Source: Lysinibacillus sp. BPa_S21
Lineage (GTDB): Bacteria; Bacillota; Bacilli; Bacillales_A; Planococcaceae
Reading direction: 5' to 3'
Length of the DNA: 64,000 nucleotides
NCBI RefSeq assembly: GCF_023337795.1
Contig: NZ_JALIRS010000001.1
Coordinates: 434,001-498,000, forward strand
Within the stretch, counting starts at the first letter, position 1; every line of letters begins with the position of its first letter. Shown here one piece after another: positions 15,532 to 24,851 of the stretch. The notes under the pieces were generated by a model that did not search any database, was not told the origin of the DNA, and was given only the letters and a program-made list of their open reading frames with translations. Both the position numbers and the translations under genes were made by a program.

Positions 15532-17745
15532 ATGACAATTCAAATCGAACAGCAATTAGCTAAGCTCAAGAAAAGTTACACGGAGGATGAACTCGAAAGT
15601 TTTGTAAGATTATCGGATCGATGGCTACGAAAAAACGACAATGCCACGTTTGAAGCATGGGCAGATGCGATGATTTTACAAACGCTTAGCCTAATTGATG
15701 AGGAGGAGCCATACTGGACATTTGTCGCTGCTCAAATTTATTTAGAAAAATTATATGACCAATTTGCAATGCGCCGCGGCGTTTCAGTAAAGGATGTTTA
15801 TAAGGTTTTTCCGCAACATTTAGCACACTATACAGAAGCTGGTTTGTATCATGAAAGTTTAACAACAAAATATAGTGAGCAGGAGCTTCAGGAACTTGCT
15901 GCTTATTTAGAATCAAGTCGAGATGAATTGTTTACGTATATTGGTTTAAAAACATTAATGGACCGCTATGTAGTCCGTGATTATACGAAAACTCCAGTGG
16001 AACTACCACAAGAACGATGGATGGTCATTGCGATGACACTTATGCAGGATGAAACAGAAAATCGTTTAGAAAAAGTACGAGAGTCTTATTGGGCGATGAG
16101 TAATCTATATATGACTGTTGCCACACCGACATTATCGAATGCAGGTAAAACACATGGACAGCTATCAAGTTGCTTTATCGATACAGTAGATGATAGTTTA
16201 CAAAGTATTTATGACACGAATACTGATGTCGCAACTCTATCTAAGTACGGCGGTGGTATAGGTGTTTATATGGGCAAAATTCGTAGCCGAGGCTCATCTA
16301 TTAAAGGCTTTAAAGGTGCATCTAGTGGCGTTTTACCATGGATTAAACAGCTTAACAATACGGCGGTTTCAGTGGATCAGCTAGGTCAACGACAAGGAGC
16401 TATTGCAGTTTATTTAGATGTTTGGCATAAAGACGTCTTTACGTTTTTAGATTTACGTTTAAACAATGGGGATGAGCGTTTGCGTGCCCATGATATTTTC
16501 ACAGGGCTGTGCTTACCGGATTTATTTATGGAAACGGTTGAAGCGCGCGGGGAATGGCATTTATTTGACCCACATGAAGTACGAGAAGTGATGGGCTATT
16601 CACTAGAGGATTTCTATGATGAGAAAAAGGGTGATGGTTCTTTCCGTACAAAATACGCAGAATGTATCGCGAATCCATTGTTAAGTCGTGAAGTTGTACC
16701 AGCCATTGATATTATGAAGCGTATTATGCGCTCACAGCTTGAAACAGGTGTGCCGTTTATGTTCTATCGAGATGAAGTAAATCGCATGAATCCGAATAAG
16801 CATGAAGGGATGGTTTACAGCTCGAACCTGTGCACAGAAATTTTTCAAAATATGTCAGCTACAGAATTCGAGTCTATTACCCTTGAAGATGATGTCATCG
16901 TAACACGTCGCAAACCTGGTGATTTCGTTGTATGTAACTTATCATCAATCAATTTAGGCAGAGCTGTACCAGCTGGTGTTTTAGAACGATTGATCCCGAT
17001 TCAAGTACGTATGTTAGATAACGTGATTGCACTCAATACAATTCCGGTCAAACAAGCAGAGCGTACGAACTTACGCTATCGTGGAATTGGACTTGGCACA
17101 TTTGGCTGGCACCATTTATTAGCGTTGAAAGAAATTCAATGGGAGTCTGAGGACGCTGTAGAATTTGCGGACAAGCTATATGAGGAAATTGCGTATTTAA
17201 CGATTCGTGCTTCTAACAATCTGGCATGTGAAAAAGGGGCTTACCCATTATTTGAAGGCTCGGATTGGCATACTGGTGCGTATTTTGACAAACGAGGCTA
17301 TGACAGTCAGGAATGGAATGAGCTACGCGCTGCGGTTGCAGATAAAGGAATGCGTAACGGTTATGTTATGGCAGTTGCACCGAACTCATCAACATCAATT
17401 TTAGCGGGCAGTACGGCTACGATTGATCCTATCTTCCAAAAGAGTTATTCAGAGGAGAAGAAGGATTACAAAATTCCAGTAACAGTACCAGATTTATCAC
17501 CAGTAACAACTTGGTATTATAAATCTGCTTATTTCATCGATCAAAATTGGACTATCAAGCAAAATGCTGCACGAGCACGTCATATCGACCAGGGCATTTC
17601 ACTTAATTTATACGTTCAAAATACGATTAAGGCGAAAGATTTACTGGCATTGCATATGAATGCATGGGCGAGCGGTGTGAAAACGACGTATTATGTACGC
17701 TCAACATCTGTAGAATTGCTAGAATGTGAGTCTTGCGCTAGCTAG
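15532..17745 (+). CDS. nrdA: Class Ia-type ribonucleoside-diphosphate reductase, large (alpha) subunit
   Basis: A 737-residue catalytic subunit reducing ribonucleoside diphosphates. The first active-site cysteine is in QLSSCFID and its partner in VVCNLSSINL. The thiyl-radical cysteine lies in SSNLCTEIF. The radical-transfer tyrosines are near the end (TTYYVRST), and the C-terminal shuttle pair is CESC. The N-terminus lacks the roughly 90-residue ATP cone of E. coli NrdA, so dATP overall-activity control is probably absent. ATG 15532 follows AAAGGGAGAG; the longer frame from 15322 runs through the riboswitch and is rejected. Controlled by the B12 riboswitch upstream. Confidence 0.92.
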   Translation: MTIQIEQQLAKLKKSYTEDELESFVRLSDRWLRKNDNATFEAWADAMILQTLSLIDEEEPYWTFVAAQIYLEKLYDQFAMRRGVSVKDVYKVFPQHLAHYTEAGLYHESLTTKYSEQELQELAAYLESSRDELFTYIGLKTLMDRYVVRDYTKTPVELPQERWMVIAMTLMQDETENRLEKVRESYWAMSNLYMTVATPTLSNAGKTHGQLSSCFIDTVDDSLQSIYDTNTDVATLSKYGGGIGVYMGKIRSRGSSIKGFKGASSGVLPWIKQLNNTAVSVDQLGQRQGAIAVYLDVWHKDVFTFLDLRLNNGDERLRAHDIFTGLCLPDLFMETVEARGEWHLFDPHEVREVMGYSLEDFYDEKKGDGSFRTKYAECIANPLLSREVVPAIDIMKRIMRSQLETGVPFMFYRDEVNRMNPNKHEGMVYSSNLCTEIFQNMSATEFESITLEDDVIVTRRKPGDFVVCNLSSINLGRAVPAGVLERLIPIQVRMLDNVIALNTIPVKQAERTNLRYRGIGLGTFGWHHLLALKEIQWESEDAVEFADKLYEEIAYLTIRASNNLACEKGAYPLFEGSDWHTGAYFDKRGYDSQEWNELRAAVADKGMRNGYVMAVAPNSSTSILAGSTATIDPIFQKSYSEEKKDYKIPVTVPDLSPVTTWYYKSAYFIDQNWTIKQNAARARHIDQGISLNLYVQNTIKAKDLLALHMNAWASGVKTTYYVRSTSVELLECESCAS

Positions 17746-17757
17746 GAGGAAATAACA

Positions 17758-18798
17758 ATGACAACAATTACAAAACGACAAATTATGGATAAGGAAGCGC
17801 CAAACCGTTCAACAGGCATTGTGAACGGGCGCTCTTCTAACATTTTAAACTGGGATGATGTACGTTTTAGCTGGGCTTATCCTAAGTATAAAAAAATGCT
17901 GGGCAACTTCTGGACACCATTTGAAATTAATATGAGCAATGACGTGAAGCAGTTCTCTGGGCTATCGCCAGATGAACAGGAATCCTTTTTAAAAATCATT
18001 GGCTTATTAGCATTATTGGACAGTGTGCAAACCGATTTTGCAGGGAAAGTAGCGGATTATTTAACAGATTCAAGCCTAAATGCATTAATGATTATTTTAG
18101 CGCAACAAGAGGTTATTCATAATCACTCTTATTCTTATGTGTTATCAAGTATTGTGAACAAAGATGAGCAGGATCGTACGTTTGACTTTTGGCGTACAGA
18201 GCCAGTGTTAGAGCGACGTAATGACTTCGTAATTAAAGGCTACCGCGCATTTTCAGAGGAACCAACTGTTGAAAATATGTTAGAAGCGATTGTTTATGAT
18301 GTTATTTTGGAAGGTCTATTCTTCTATTCGGGCTTCGCGTTCTTCTATCATTTAGCACGCAATCAAAAAATGGTCGCAACGTCAACGATGATAAATTATA
18401 TTAATCGCGATGAGCAGCTACATGTGGATTTATTTGTGAAGATTTATCAGGAGCTATTAGAGGAATATCCTCAATACGATACACCTGAACGAGCAGCTCG
18501 TGTACAAGAGATTTTCCGTGAAGCCGTTCAGCTAGAAGTCGATTGGGCCAATGAAGTGATTGGCGATAAAGTTGATGGCCTCGATGTGGAAGATGTGCAT
18601 GATTATGTACATTTCTATGCGAACGTACGCTGTAATCAGCTTGGCGTGGAGCGCCCGTTTGAAGGCTATCGCAAAAATCCATTGAAATGGGTGAAAGCGT
18701 ATGAGGATGTTGACTTAGGAAAAACAGATTTCTTCGAGCAACGTTCTCGCCAATATGTGAAGGTCAATGTAGAAGATAACGGGTTTGATGATTTGTAA
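17758..18798 (+). CDS. nrdB: Class Ia-type ribonucleoside-diphosphate reductase, small (beta) subunit
   Basis: A 346-residue ferritin-like radical subunit. Metal ligands are all in place: Asp88 (LLDSVQ), Glu118 and His121 (QEVIH), Glu185 (LEG) and Glu219/His222 (RDEQLH). The radical tyrosine is Tyr125. It is therefore an ordinary tyrosyl-radical R2 and not a Phe-type class Ic. It follows nrdA by 12 nt with an AGGAGGAAATAAC ribosome site, so both are read from the riboswitch-controlled transcript. Confidence 0.93.
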   Translation: MTTITKRQIMDKEAPNRSTGIVNGRSSNILNWDDVRFSWAYPKYKKMLGNFWTPFEINMSNDVKQFSGLSPDEQESFLKIIGLLALLDSVQTDFAGKVADYLTDSSLNALMIILAQQEVIHNHSYSYVLSSIVNKDEQDRTFDFWRTEPVLERRNDFVIKGYRAFSEEPTVENMLEAIVYDVILEGLFFYSGFAFFYHLARNQKMVATSTMINYINRDEQLHVDLFVKIYQELLEEYPQYDTPERAARVQEIFREAVQLEVDWANEVIGDKVDGLDVEDVHDYVHFYANVRCNQLGVERPFEGYRKNPLKWVKAYEDVDLGKTDFFEQRSRQYVKVNVEDNGFDDL

Positions 18799-18817
18799 CA
18801 AACTTTAGAGTCAAAAC

Positions 18818-18855
18818 AGCCATGTTAGCGTGATTCATGCTAACATGGCTTTTCT
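18818..18855 (+). terminator. Intrinsic terminator after nrdB
   Basis: AGCCATGTTAGC (18818-18829) pairs perfectly with GCTAACATGGCT (18839-18850), followed by TTTCT. It also lies just beyond the stop of the convergent TPR gene and may serve both. Confidence 0.85.
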
Positions 18856-18859
18856 CTAG

Positions 18860-19921
18860 TTATTCAAAAAAATCGTCTTCGAAAAATGGTGGAATACCAG
18901 CTTCCCTTAAAAAGTATTTGTATTCAGTAGGGTTGTCTAAAAGTGATTTATTGGGAAGTAATACTTCATCTCTTAATCGTTGAACGAGTTGAGCATCTAA
19001 TTCGGGAAACCATTTTTCGTAAGGTACTTTTCTTTCTACTTCAATAGAAATTAAAAAATCAATAATATATTCAAACATCACAGGGAAATCTTGTTTTATT
19101 TGTTGATGATGAGTAACGAAGGCTTCGATGTAATTATTCAATTCATGAAATGGTTCATTTGGATTATATCCACGTAAATATTTTCGGTCGTGCTGTGGAA
19201 TAAAAGTAAAGCCACTAAGAGCATGCCATGCACCGAGCATTACTGTAAAAGCTGCAAGAGCACATCTCCGTGTTTCTAAATCTCGATCATTAAAAAAGCG
19301 ATAATATTCATCATACTCAAAACCACTACTAGTATAAAAACCTCCAATACCAAAACCTTTAAGACCCTCTGTTACTTTTTCTACGATAGATTTTGTAGTA
19401 GGCTGTAATGGCTGATTTTTATCAATTGTGATAATTTCATCGCTACTAGAATCTAATCGACTACCTAAATAAGTAATTGTTCGATAGTGCTTTAATATAT
19501 CTTGATTAGTTGTCGTAAAAGCGAGGTTGCCAATTAAGAAACCCATTGCATCAGCATGGTCTCCTAAGTTATATAATGCCATCGCGTAAAATATTTTCAT
19601 TTGTTCTTTTTTAGGAAATTTACGCATTGCTTCTTGGTATAGCTTTTTCGCCTCTAAAAAGCGTTCGTGCGTTCGATAAATGCTTCCTAATTTGATGAAT
19701 GCATCCTCTAGTTCGCAATCAGTTAAGCCCAATTCAATCGCTTGCTCATAAAATGGCATTGCCTTTGTTTCTTCAGCTAAAATATCAAAGCTTCGTGCAC
19801 ATTGATAGTGGAGAGAAGGATTGAGTGGATCAATTGATAATAATGTCAAAAACATTTCTTTCGATTCTTGTAGTTTCCCTTGTCTTCGTAGATGTAATGC
19901 ACTATGTATAGTGTTTTCCAT
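18860..19921 (-). CDS. TPR-repeat protein with uncharacterised C-terminal domain
   Basis: 353 residues. The N-terminal 135 residues hold three to four tetratricopeptide repeats (for example AFIKLGSIYRTHERFLEAKKLY and AMALYNLGDHADAMGFL with typical A/G/Y spacing). After a Ser/Thr-rich linker, residues 175-353 form a separate, possibly helical domain (GWHAL-like aromatic patches, acidic tail EDDFFE) that I do not recognise. ATG start with GAGGAT 6 nt upstream. Probably a cytoplasmic protein-protein interaction factor. It stands alone, convergent with nrdB. Confidence 0.65.
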   Translation of the reverse strand: MENTIHSALHLRRQGKLQESKEMFLTLLSIDPLNPSLHYQCARSFDILAEETKAMPFYEQAIELGLTDCELEDAFIKLGSIYRTHERFLEAKKLYQEAMRKFPKKEQMKIFYAMALYNLGDHADAMGFLIGNLAFTTTNQDILKHYRTITYLGSRLDSSSDEIITIDKNQPLQPTTKSIVEKVTEGLKGFGIGGFYTSSGFEYDEYYRFFNDRDLETRRCALAAFTVMLGAWHALSGFTFIPQHDRKYLRGYNPNEPFHELNNYIEAFVTHHQQIKQDFPVMFEYIIDFLISIEVERKVPYEKWFPELDAQLVQRLRDEVLLPNKSLLDNPTEYKYFLREAGIPPFFEDDFFE

Positions 19922-20137
19922 GAATCATCCTCGTCTCTGCTTTAATTTAAGGGTTGGACAGCCCTTAGGAAATGCTCAGTCGGAACGGTATACAATCTCA
20001 AGTTATGATGAGCTAATTAATTACCTATAATCATTATACTGGAAAAAGAGTTCAAAACACCCTTTTTTAGCCAGAAGTTCATTTACATAATTAAACGTTT
20101 CCCGAATATTACGAGACGCGAAAAATTAATTACCACT

Positions 20138-20152
20138 TGAGAATGATTTTCA
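20138..20152. promoter_or_regulatory. Fur-box-like palindrome upstream of the ABC exporter pair
   Basis: TGAGAATGATTTTCA matches the 7-1-7 Fur pattern TGATAATNATTATCA at 12 of its 14 defined positions. A TATAAT box follows at 20155-20160, so a bound repressor would overlap the promoter. Whether Fur, PerR or Zur would bind is not decided by sequence. Confidence 0.5.
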
Positions 20153-20193
20153 GTTATAATTAAGATGTGAACGAAAAGAACGGAGACGAAAGA

Positions 20194-21927
20194 ATGCAGG
20201 CAATTAAACAGTTAGGAGGGTATTTAGGACCCTATAAATTTTTTACCTTGATAGCACCACTATTAATGGTACTCGAGGTGACGATGGATTTACTACAGCC
20301 GACTATTATGCAGCATATGATCGATACGGGGATTGCGAATGGTGACAATCCGTATGTGCTGAAAATGTTCGTCTGGATGCTAATGAGTGCGGTATTCGGA
20401 CTTGTTGGTGGGATAGGCTGTTCCTATTATAGTTCAAAGGCAGCCATTCATTTTGCATCGGATGTGCGTCAGTCACTTTATGAAAAAATGATGACTTATT
20501 CTGCAAAGGAACGTGATGCTTTTACAACAGGGAAGCTTATTACGATTTTAACGAGTGATGTGGAAAGTGTTCAGCGCGCGTTTATGATGACATTGCGTAT
20601 TTTTGTACGTGGTCCTTTATTATTTATTGGGGCCGTAATTATTGTTTTTGTGACAGCACGTGAGCTATTTTCTATACTTCTTATTATTGTACCGCTATTG
20701 ATTATTGCGATGTACTTTTTCACAAAGTATTCTGGTGTATTGTATCGACGAGTACAGGAAGCAATTGATGGTGTGAATACGAAGCTTCAGGAAAATTTAG
20801 CAGGGATTCGTGTTGTGAAGGCGTTCCGTCGTGAAACGCAACAGATTGAACAATTTAGTGGGCTTAATGATACGTTGACGAAGCGCTTTATTACAGCCGA
20901 GCAAATTGTTGGTGTGCTTGTGCCGTTTACGATGTTTGTTGTCAATCTAGGGATTATAGCAGCTCTTTGGCTAGGCGCCATTAAAGTAGAAGCTGGTACA
21001 TTAAAGGTTGGGGTCATTCTCGCTTTTATTAACTATTTAACGATTATCCTAAATGGATTGATGACTTCTAGTATGGTGCTGATGCAAATTGCGCGTGCTA
21101 TTCCTTCAGGGGAGCGTATCGTAGATGTCTTAAATAAAGAAGTAGCGGTCAAGGAAGCGGAAAATGCACTTACCGCACCAATACAAGGAGCGATTGACTT
21201 TCAAAATGTGAGCTATCGTTATTATGAATCGGCAGAGGATGTGCTGAAAAACATTACATTTTCCGTGAAACCGGGGCAAACGGTAGGTCTGATCGGAAAA
21301 ACAGGTAGTGGGAAATCAACGCTAGTGAAGCTATTACCACGTTTATTTGATCCAACATGTGGAGAAATCTACATGGATGGCAAGCCTCTAAAGGATTATG
21401 CATTATCCACTTTACGCAAACATATTGGTTATACATCACAAAAAGCATTACTGTTCTCGGGCGCAATTGACCAAAATATCCGCCTTGGTAAGGAGGATGC
21501 AACGTCTGTAGAATTACAGCAAGCTCTTGAGGCAGCATGTGCCACTGAATTTGTGGGCCGACTGGATAAAGGTTTAGCGTATGAACTTTCGCAGGGGGCA
21601 ACCAATCTTTCGGGCGGTCAAAAGCAGCGACTAGCATTAACACGTGCACTCGTAAGACAGCCTGCCATTTTAGTGCTGGATGACACAACATCAGCTCTGG
21701 ATAGCGCCTCTGAAAAACATGTCCAACAAGCAATTAGTCATCAATATAATGACACAACGACATTTATCGTAGCGTCTAAAATCGCTTCTATTCAACAGGC
21801 AGACCTGATTCTAGTATTGGATGACGGCGAAATTGTTGGACAAGGTACACATCAACAATTATTACAGAATAATGAATTCTACCAAGCAATTTACGCTTCA
21901 CAGCAAAAGGCTGGTGTACACCAATGA
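20194..21927 (+). CDS. ABC exporter, fused permease/ATPase, degenerate-site subunit (YfiB-like)
   Basis: 577 residues: six membrane helices in about 1-310, then an ATPase domain. Walker A is GKTGSGKST, the signature is LSGGQKQR, but Walker B reads LVLDDTTSALD, so the catalytic glutamate is Asp. The switch histidine is lost (VASKIAS instead of VAHRLS). This pattern marks the non-catalytic half of a heterodimeric exporter. The ATG at 20194 has CGGAGA 9 nt upstream; a GTG at 20167 is less likely. It overlaps its partner by 4 nt. Substrate unknown; multidrug or siderophore export are both possible. Confidence 0.85.
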   Translation: MQAIKQLGGYLGPYKFFTLIAPLLMVLEVTMDLLQPTIMQHMIDTGIANGDNPYVLKMFVWMLMSAVFGLVGGIGCSYYSSKAAIHFASDVRQSLYEKMMTYSAKERDAFTTGKLITILTSDVESVQRAFMMTLRIFVRGPLLFIGAVIIVFVTARELFSILLIIVPLLIIAMYFFTKYSGVLYRRVQEAIDGVNTKLQENLAGIRVVKAFRRETQQIEQFSGLNDTLTKRFITAEQIVGVLVPFTMFVVNLGIIAALWLGAIKVEAGTLKVGVILAFINYLTIILNGLMTSSMVLMQIARAIPSGERIVDVLNKEVAVKEAENALTAPIQGAIDFQNVSYRYYESAEDVLKNITFSVKPGQTVGLIGKTGSGKSTLVKLLPRLFDPTCGEIYMDGKPLKDYALSTLRKHIGYTSQKALLFSGAIDQNIRLGKEDATSVELQQALEAACATEFVGRLDKGLAYELSQGATNLSGGQKQRLALTRALVRQPAILVLDDTTSALDSASEKHVQQAISHQYNDTTTFIVASKIASIQQADLILVLDDGEIVGQGTHQQLLQNNEFYQAIYASQQKAGVHQ

Positions 21928-23735
21928 GTCAAAGTCAACCAAAGCAAATGAATTTTGGACGCGGACCACGTATGGCGGGGCCAGCTGAAAAGGCTAGAAA
22001 TCAAAAAGCCACGATCAATCGTGTTTGGCAATATGTGAAACAACAAAAAACAGGGCTATATTTCTCTATAGTCTTTGTCATAGCTTCTACATTTTTAAGC
22101 TTAGCAGGACCGTACTTAATCGGACATATCGTTGATGAATACATTATGAAAAAGGACGTTGCTGGTACAATTCGGCTAGGAATTGTTTTAGGGGTTATCT
22201 ATACAGCAGCATCTATTTTTACATGGCTACAAACATATGTCATGATTCATGTAGCGATGAAAACAATTCGCACATTACGACTTGAACTTTTTAAGAAGCT
22301 ACAAATGTTAAGGCTGAAATTTTTCGATCAGCGAGCACTCGGTGATTTAATGAGCCGTGTAACAAATGATATCGATAATTTAAATACGGCACTTGCACAA
22401 AGTGTGACACAAATTGTATCGTCAATTTTAACGGTAATCGGTGTGAGTATTGCTATGTTCTCTCTAAGTTGGCAGCTAGCAATCGTGACGCTAATCATTA
22501 TTCCATTAATTGTTTTTACGACGAAGCAAATTGTTAAGCGTAGTAGTAAAAACTATACGGCCCGTCAACGGGATTTAGGAAAGCTGAACGGTTATATTGA
22601 GGAAATGATTACGGGAGCAGAGGTTGTGACGCTTTTTGGGACAGAACAGCAAACGATTGAGACGTTCCAGAAGCACAACGAAAATCTTCGAAACTCGGCA
22701 CAGCGAGCAGAAATTACCTCAGGTCTTCTAGGCCCCATTAATAATTTTATGAATAACTTAGGTTTAACTGTTGTCATTGGCACAGGGGCGTTTTTAGCGG
22801 TAAAAGGGATCGTGTCAGTAGGGGTTATTGCCGCATTTGTCACGTATACTCGTCAATTTTTCCGTCCATTGAATCAACTATCAAATCTTTTGAATACCTT
22901 CCAGTCGGCGATTGCAGGGGCAGAACGAGTCTTTGAAATATTAGATGAACCATCGGAATCAGCTGATAAAAAGCATGCCATTGATTGCCAACGTCTGAAA
23001 GGGGATGTGACATTTAAAAATGTTTCCTTTAGCTATTTGCCAGAGAAGCCAGTATTGAAAAATATTAGTTTCCAAGCCAAGAAGGGTGAAACCATTGCTC
23101 TTGTTGGTCCAACGGGATCAGGGAAAACAACGATTATCAATTTGTTAACTCGTTTTTATGATGTTGATGCTGGAGAAATTTTGATTGATGGTCATCCTAT
23201 CGAGGATTATAAAATGGCCGCAATTCGTCAAAGAGTGGGTGTCGTCTTACAAGATACGTATTTATTCTCTGGGACGATTCGTGAAAATATTCGTTTCGGC
23301 AAACTTGATGCTACAGATGAAGAGGTGGAAGAAGCGGCGAAAATCGCGAATGCTCATAATTTTATTAAACATTTACCAGCGCAATATGATACACCTGTGC
23401 AGGTAGGTGGGGCAAACTTAAGTCAAGGTCAGCGACAATTGCTGGCAATTGCCCGGGAAATTCTTGAAAATTCAGACATTTTAATTTTAGACGAAGCTAC
23501 ATCGAGTGTAGATACGCAAACAGAAGTTGATATTCAAAAGGGGCTCCAGCATTTAATGCATGGCCGCACAAGCTTTGTTATTGCACATCGTCTAAAAACA
23601 ATCGAAAACGCTGACCAAATTCTTGTGATTCAACAAGGTAAAATTGTGGAGCAAGGCAATCACCAGCAGCTCATGCAAAAACAAGGCATTTATAGTAACC
23701 TGCAGCAAAAACTTTTGCTGGAACAAGCGGAATAA
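21924..23735 (+). CDS. ABC exporter, fused permease/ATPase, catalytic subunit (YfiC-like)
   Basis: 603 residues with a charged N-terminal extension, six membrane helices (about 40-330) and a canonical ATPase: Walker A GPTGSGKTT, signature LSQGQ, Walker B LILDEATSSVD with the catalytic Glu, and an intact switch histidine (IAHRLKT). It should provide the hydrolytic site of the heterodimer with the preceding gene. Coupled start (ATGA overlap). Length and order match YfiB/YfiC-type pairs. Confidence 0.87.
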   Translation: MSQSQPKQMNFGRGPRMAGPAEKARNQKATINRVWQYVKQQKTGLYFSIVFVIASTFLSLAGPYLIGHIVDEYIMKKDVAGTIRLGIVLGVIYTAASIFTWLQTYVMIHVAMKTIRTLRLELFKKLQMLRLKFFDQRALGDLMSRVTNDIDNLNTALAQSVTQIVSSILTVIGVSIAMFSLSWQLAIVTLIIIPLIVFTTKQIVKRSSKNYTARQRDLGKLNGYIEEMITGAEVVTLFGTEQQTIETFQKHNENLRNSAQRAEITSGLLGPINNFMNNLGLTVVIGTGAFLAVKGIVSVGVIAAFVTYTRQFFRPLNQLSNLLNTFQSAIAGAERVFEILDEPSESADKKHAIDCQRLKGDVTFKNVSFSYLPEKPVLKNISFQAKKGETIALVGPTGSGKTTIINLLTRFYDVDAGEILIDGHPIEDYKMAAIRQRVGVVLQDTYLFSGTIRENIRFGKLDATDEEVEEAAKIANAHNFIKHLPAQYDTPVQVGGANLSQGQRQLLAIAREILENSDILILDEATSSVDTQTEVDIQKGLQHLMHGRTSFVIAHRLKTIENADQILVIQQGKIVEQGNHQQLMQKQGIYSNLQQKLLLEQAE

Positions 23736-23746
23736 CATATAGAAGG

Positions 23747-23788
23747 CTGTCTAGTAAGTATGTAAATACTTATTAGGCAGTTTTTTTT
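23747..23788 (+). terminator. Intrinsic terminator after the ABC exporter pair
   Basis: CTGTCTAGTAAGTA (23747-23760) pairs with TACTTATTAGGCAG (23767-23780) with two wobbles, followed by eight T. Confidence 0.85.
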
Positions 23789-23858
23789 CTACAAAAAATT
23801 AATTAGAAATTTATTTTTATTGTTTATCCTTTTCATTATCAACTGAGAGGGGAATTTT

Positions 23859-24851
23859 ATGAAAAAAATATTTAAGAAAATAGTTATCTACTTTATTGCA
23901 GTTATACTTATTGGACTAGTGGCGATATTCAGCTATCATCGATATCAGCTTAGTAAGGAATCCAAACATTTAGATACTAATGGAACACTTGTTGAGGTCG
24001 ATCATCAAAAAATCAATGTTTACACGGAGGGGGATGGTCAGGATACTTATGTGTTTATGGCAGGCTCAGGGGTTGCGGCCCCCATTTATGAAATGAAAGG
24101 GTTGTATAGTCAATTTTCTCAAGGACATAAGATTGTTGTTGTTGAAAGAGCGGGGTATGGCTATAGCGATGTTTCAAAGGATGAACGAGATATGGATACA
24201 GTATTAGCACAGACGAGAGAGGCGCTCCTGAAAAGTGGCAATAAACCTCCTTATATATTAGTACCACACTCTATTTCAGGTGTTGAAGCGATTTATTGGG
24301 CACAAAAATACCCTAAAGAAATTAAGGGGATAATTGCGCTTGATATAGGTTTGCCCAGTCAATATGCGGAACATAAAATGGGAGCAGTCGATTTATGGAC
24401 TGTTAAAGGAATGAATTTGCTAACAAAATTGGGCGTACATCGCTTAGCCCCTTCGAAAGTGTACAATCAACAAGTAATCAAACAATCATTTTTATCTGAG
24501 AAAGAAAAAGAAATTTATAAAGCATTATCCTATAAACAAATTTTTAATGATGATATGAAAAATGAGCTACTACAAGTGTACGAAAATAGTATAAAATCAG
24601 AAGAGCTTCCAAAACCAAAAGACACACCTATTTTATTAATAGATGCTATTGCCGAACAAAATAAAGATTCGAAATTTACGAAGTATCATAGCCAGAAATA
24701 TGCGGAATTTGCCGAACAAATTAACATTGCGGATGTGAAAGAGTTAAGTGGTACGCATAGTATCTATTTATATAAACCAGAGGAGATTTATAGGCTTGCT
24801 ATAGATTTTATGAAGACTAAAGTTGACAACAAGGAAAGGTCGAGGGAATGA
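23859..24851 (+). CDS. Membrane-anchored alpha/beta hydrolase
   Basis: 330 residues. One N-terminal hydrophobic anchor (about 8-26) is followed by an extracytoplasmic alpha/beta hydrolase fold: oxyanion-side AGSG (68-71), GYGYSD (99-104), nucleophile Ser138 in PHSISG (the last Gly-side position is Ser140), and the catalytic histidine in SGTHSIY near 307. Substrate unknown. ATG behind GAGAGGGGA. It overlaps the response regulator by 4 nt, so the hydrolase and the two-component system form one operon, which suggests the enzyme acts in the response to, or the generation of, the sensed signal. Confidence 0.8.
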   Translation: MKKIFKKIVIYFIAVILIGLVAIFSYHRYQLSKESKHLDTNGTLVEVDHQKINVYTEGDGQDTYVFMAGSGVAAPIYEMKGLYSQFSQGHKIVVVERAGYGYSDVSKDERDMDTVLAQTREALLKSGNKPPYILVPHSISGVEAIYWAQKYPKEIKGIIALDIGLPSQYAEHKMGAVDLWTVKGMNLLTKLGVHRLAPSKVYNQQVIKQSFLSEKEKEIYKALSYKQIFNDDMKNELLQVYENSIKSEELPKPKDTPILLIDAIAEQNKDSKFTKYHSQKYAEFAEQINIADVKELSGTHSIYLYKPEEIYRLAIDFMKTKVDNKERSRE

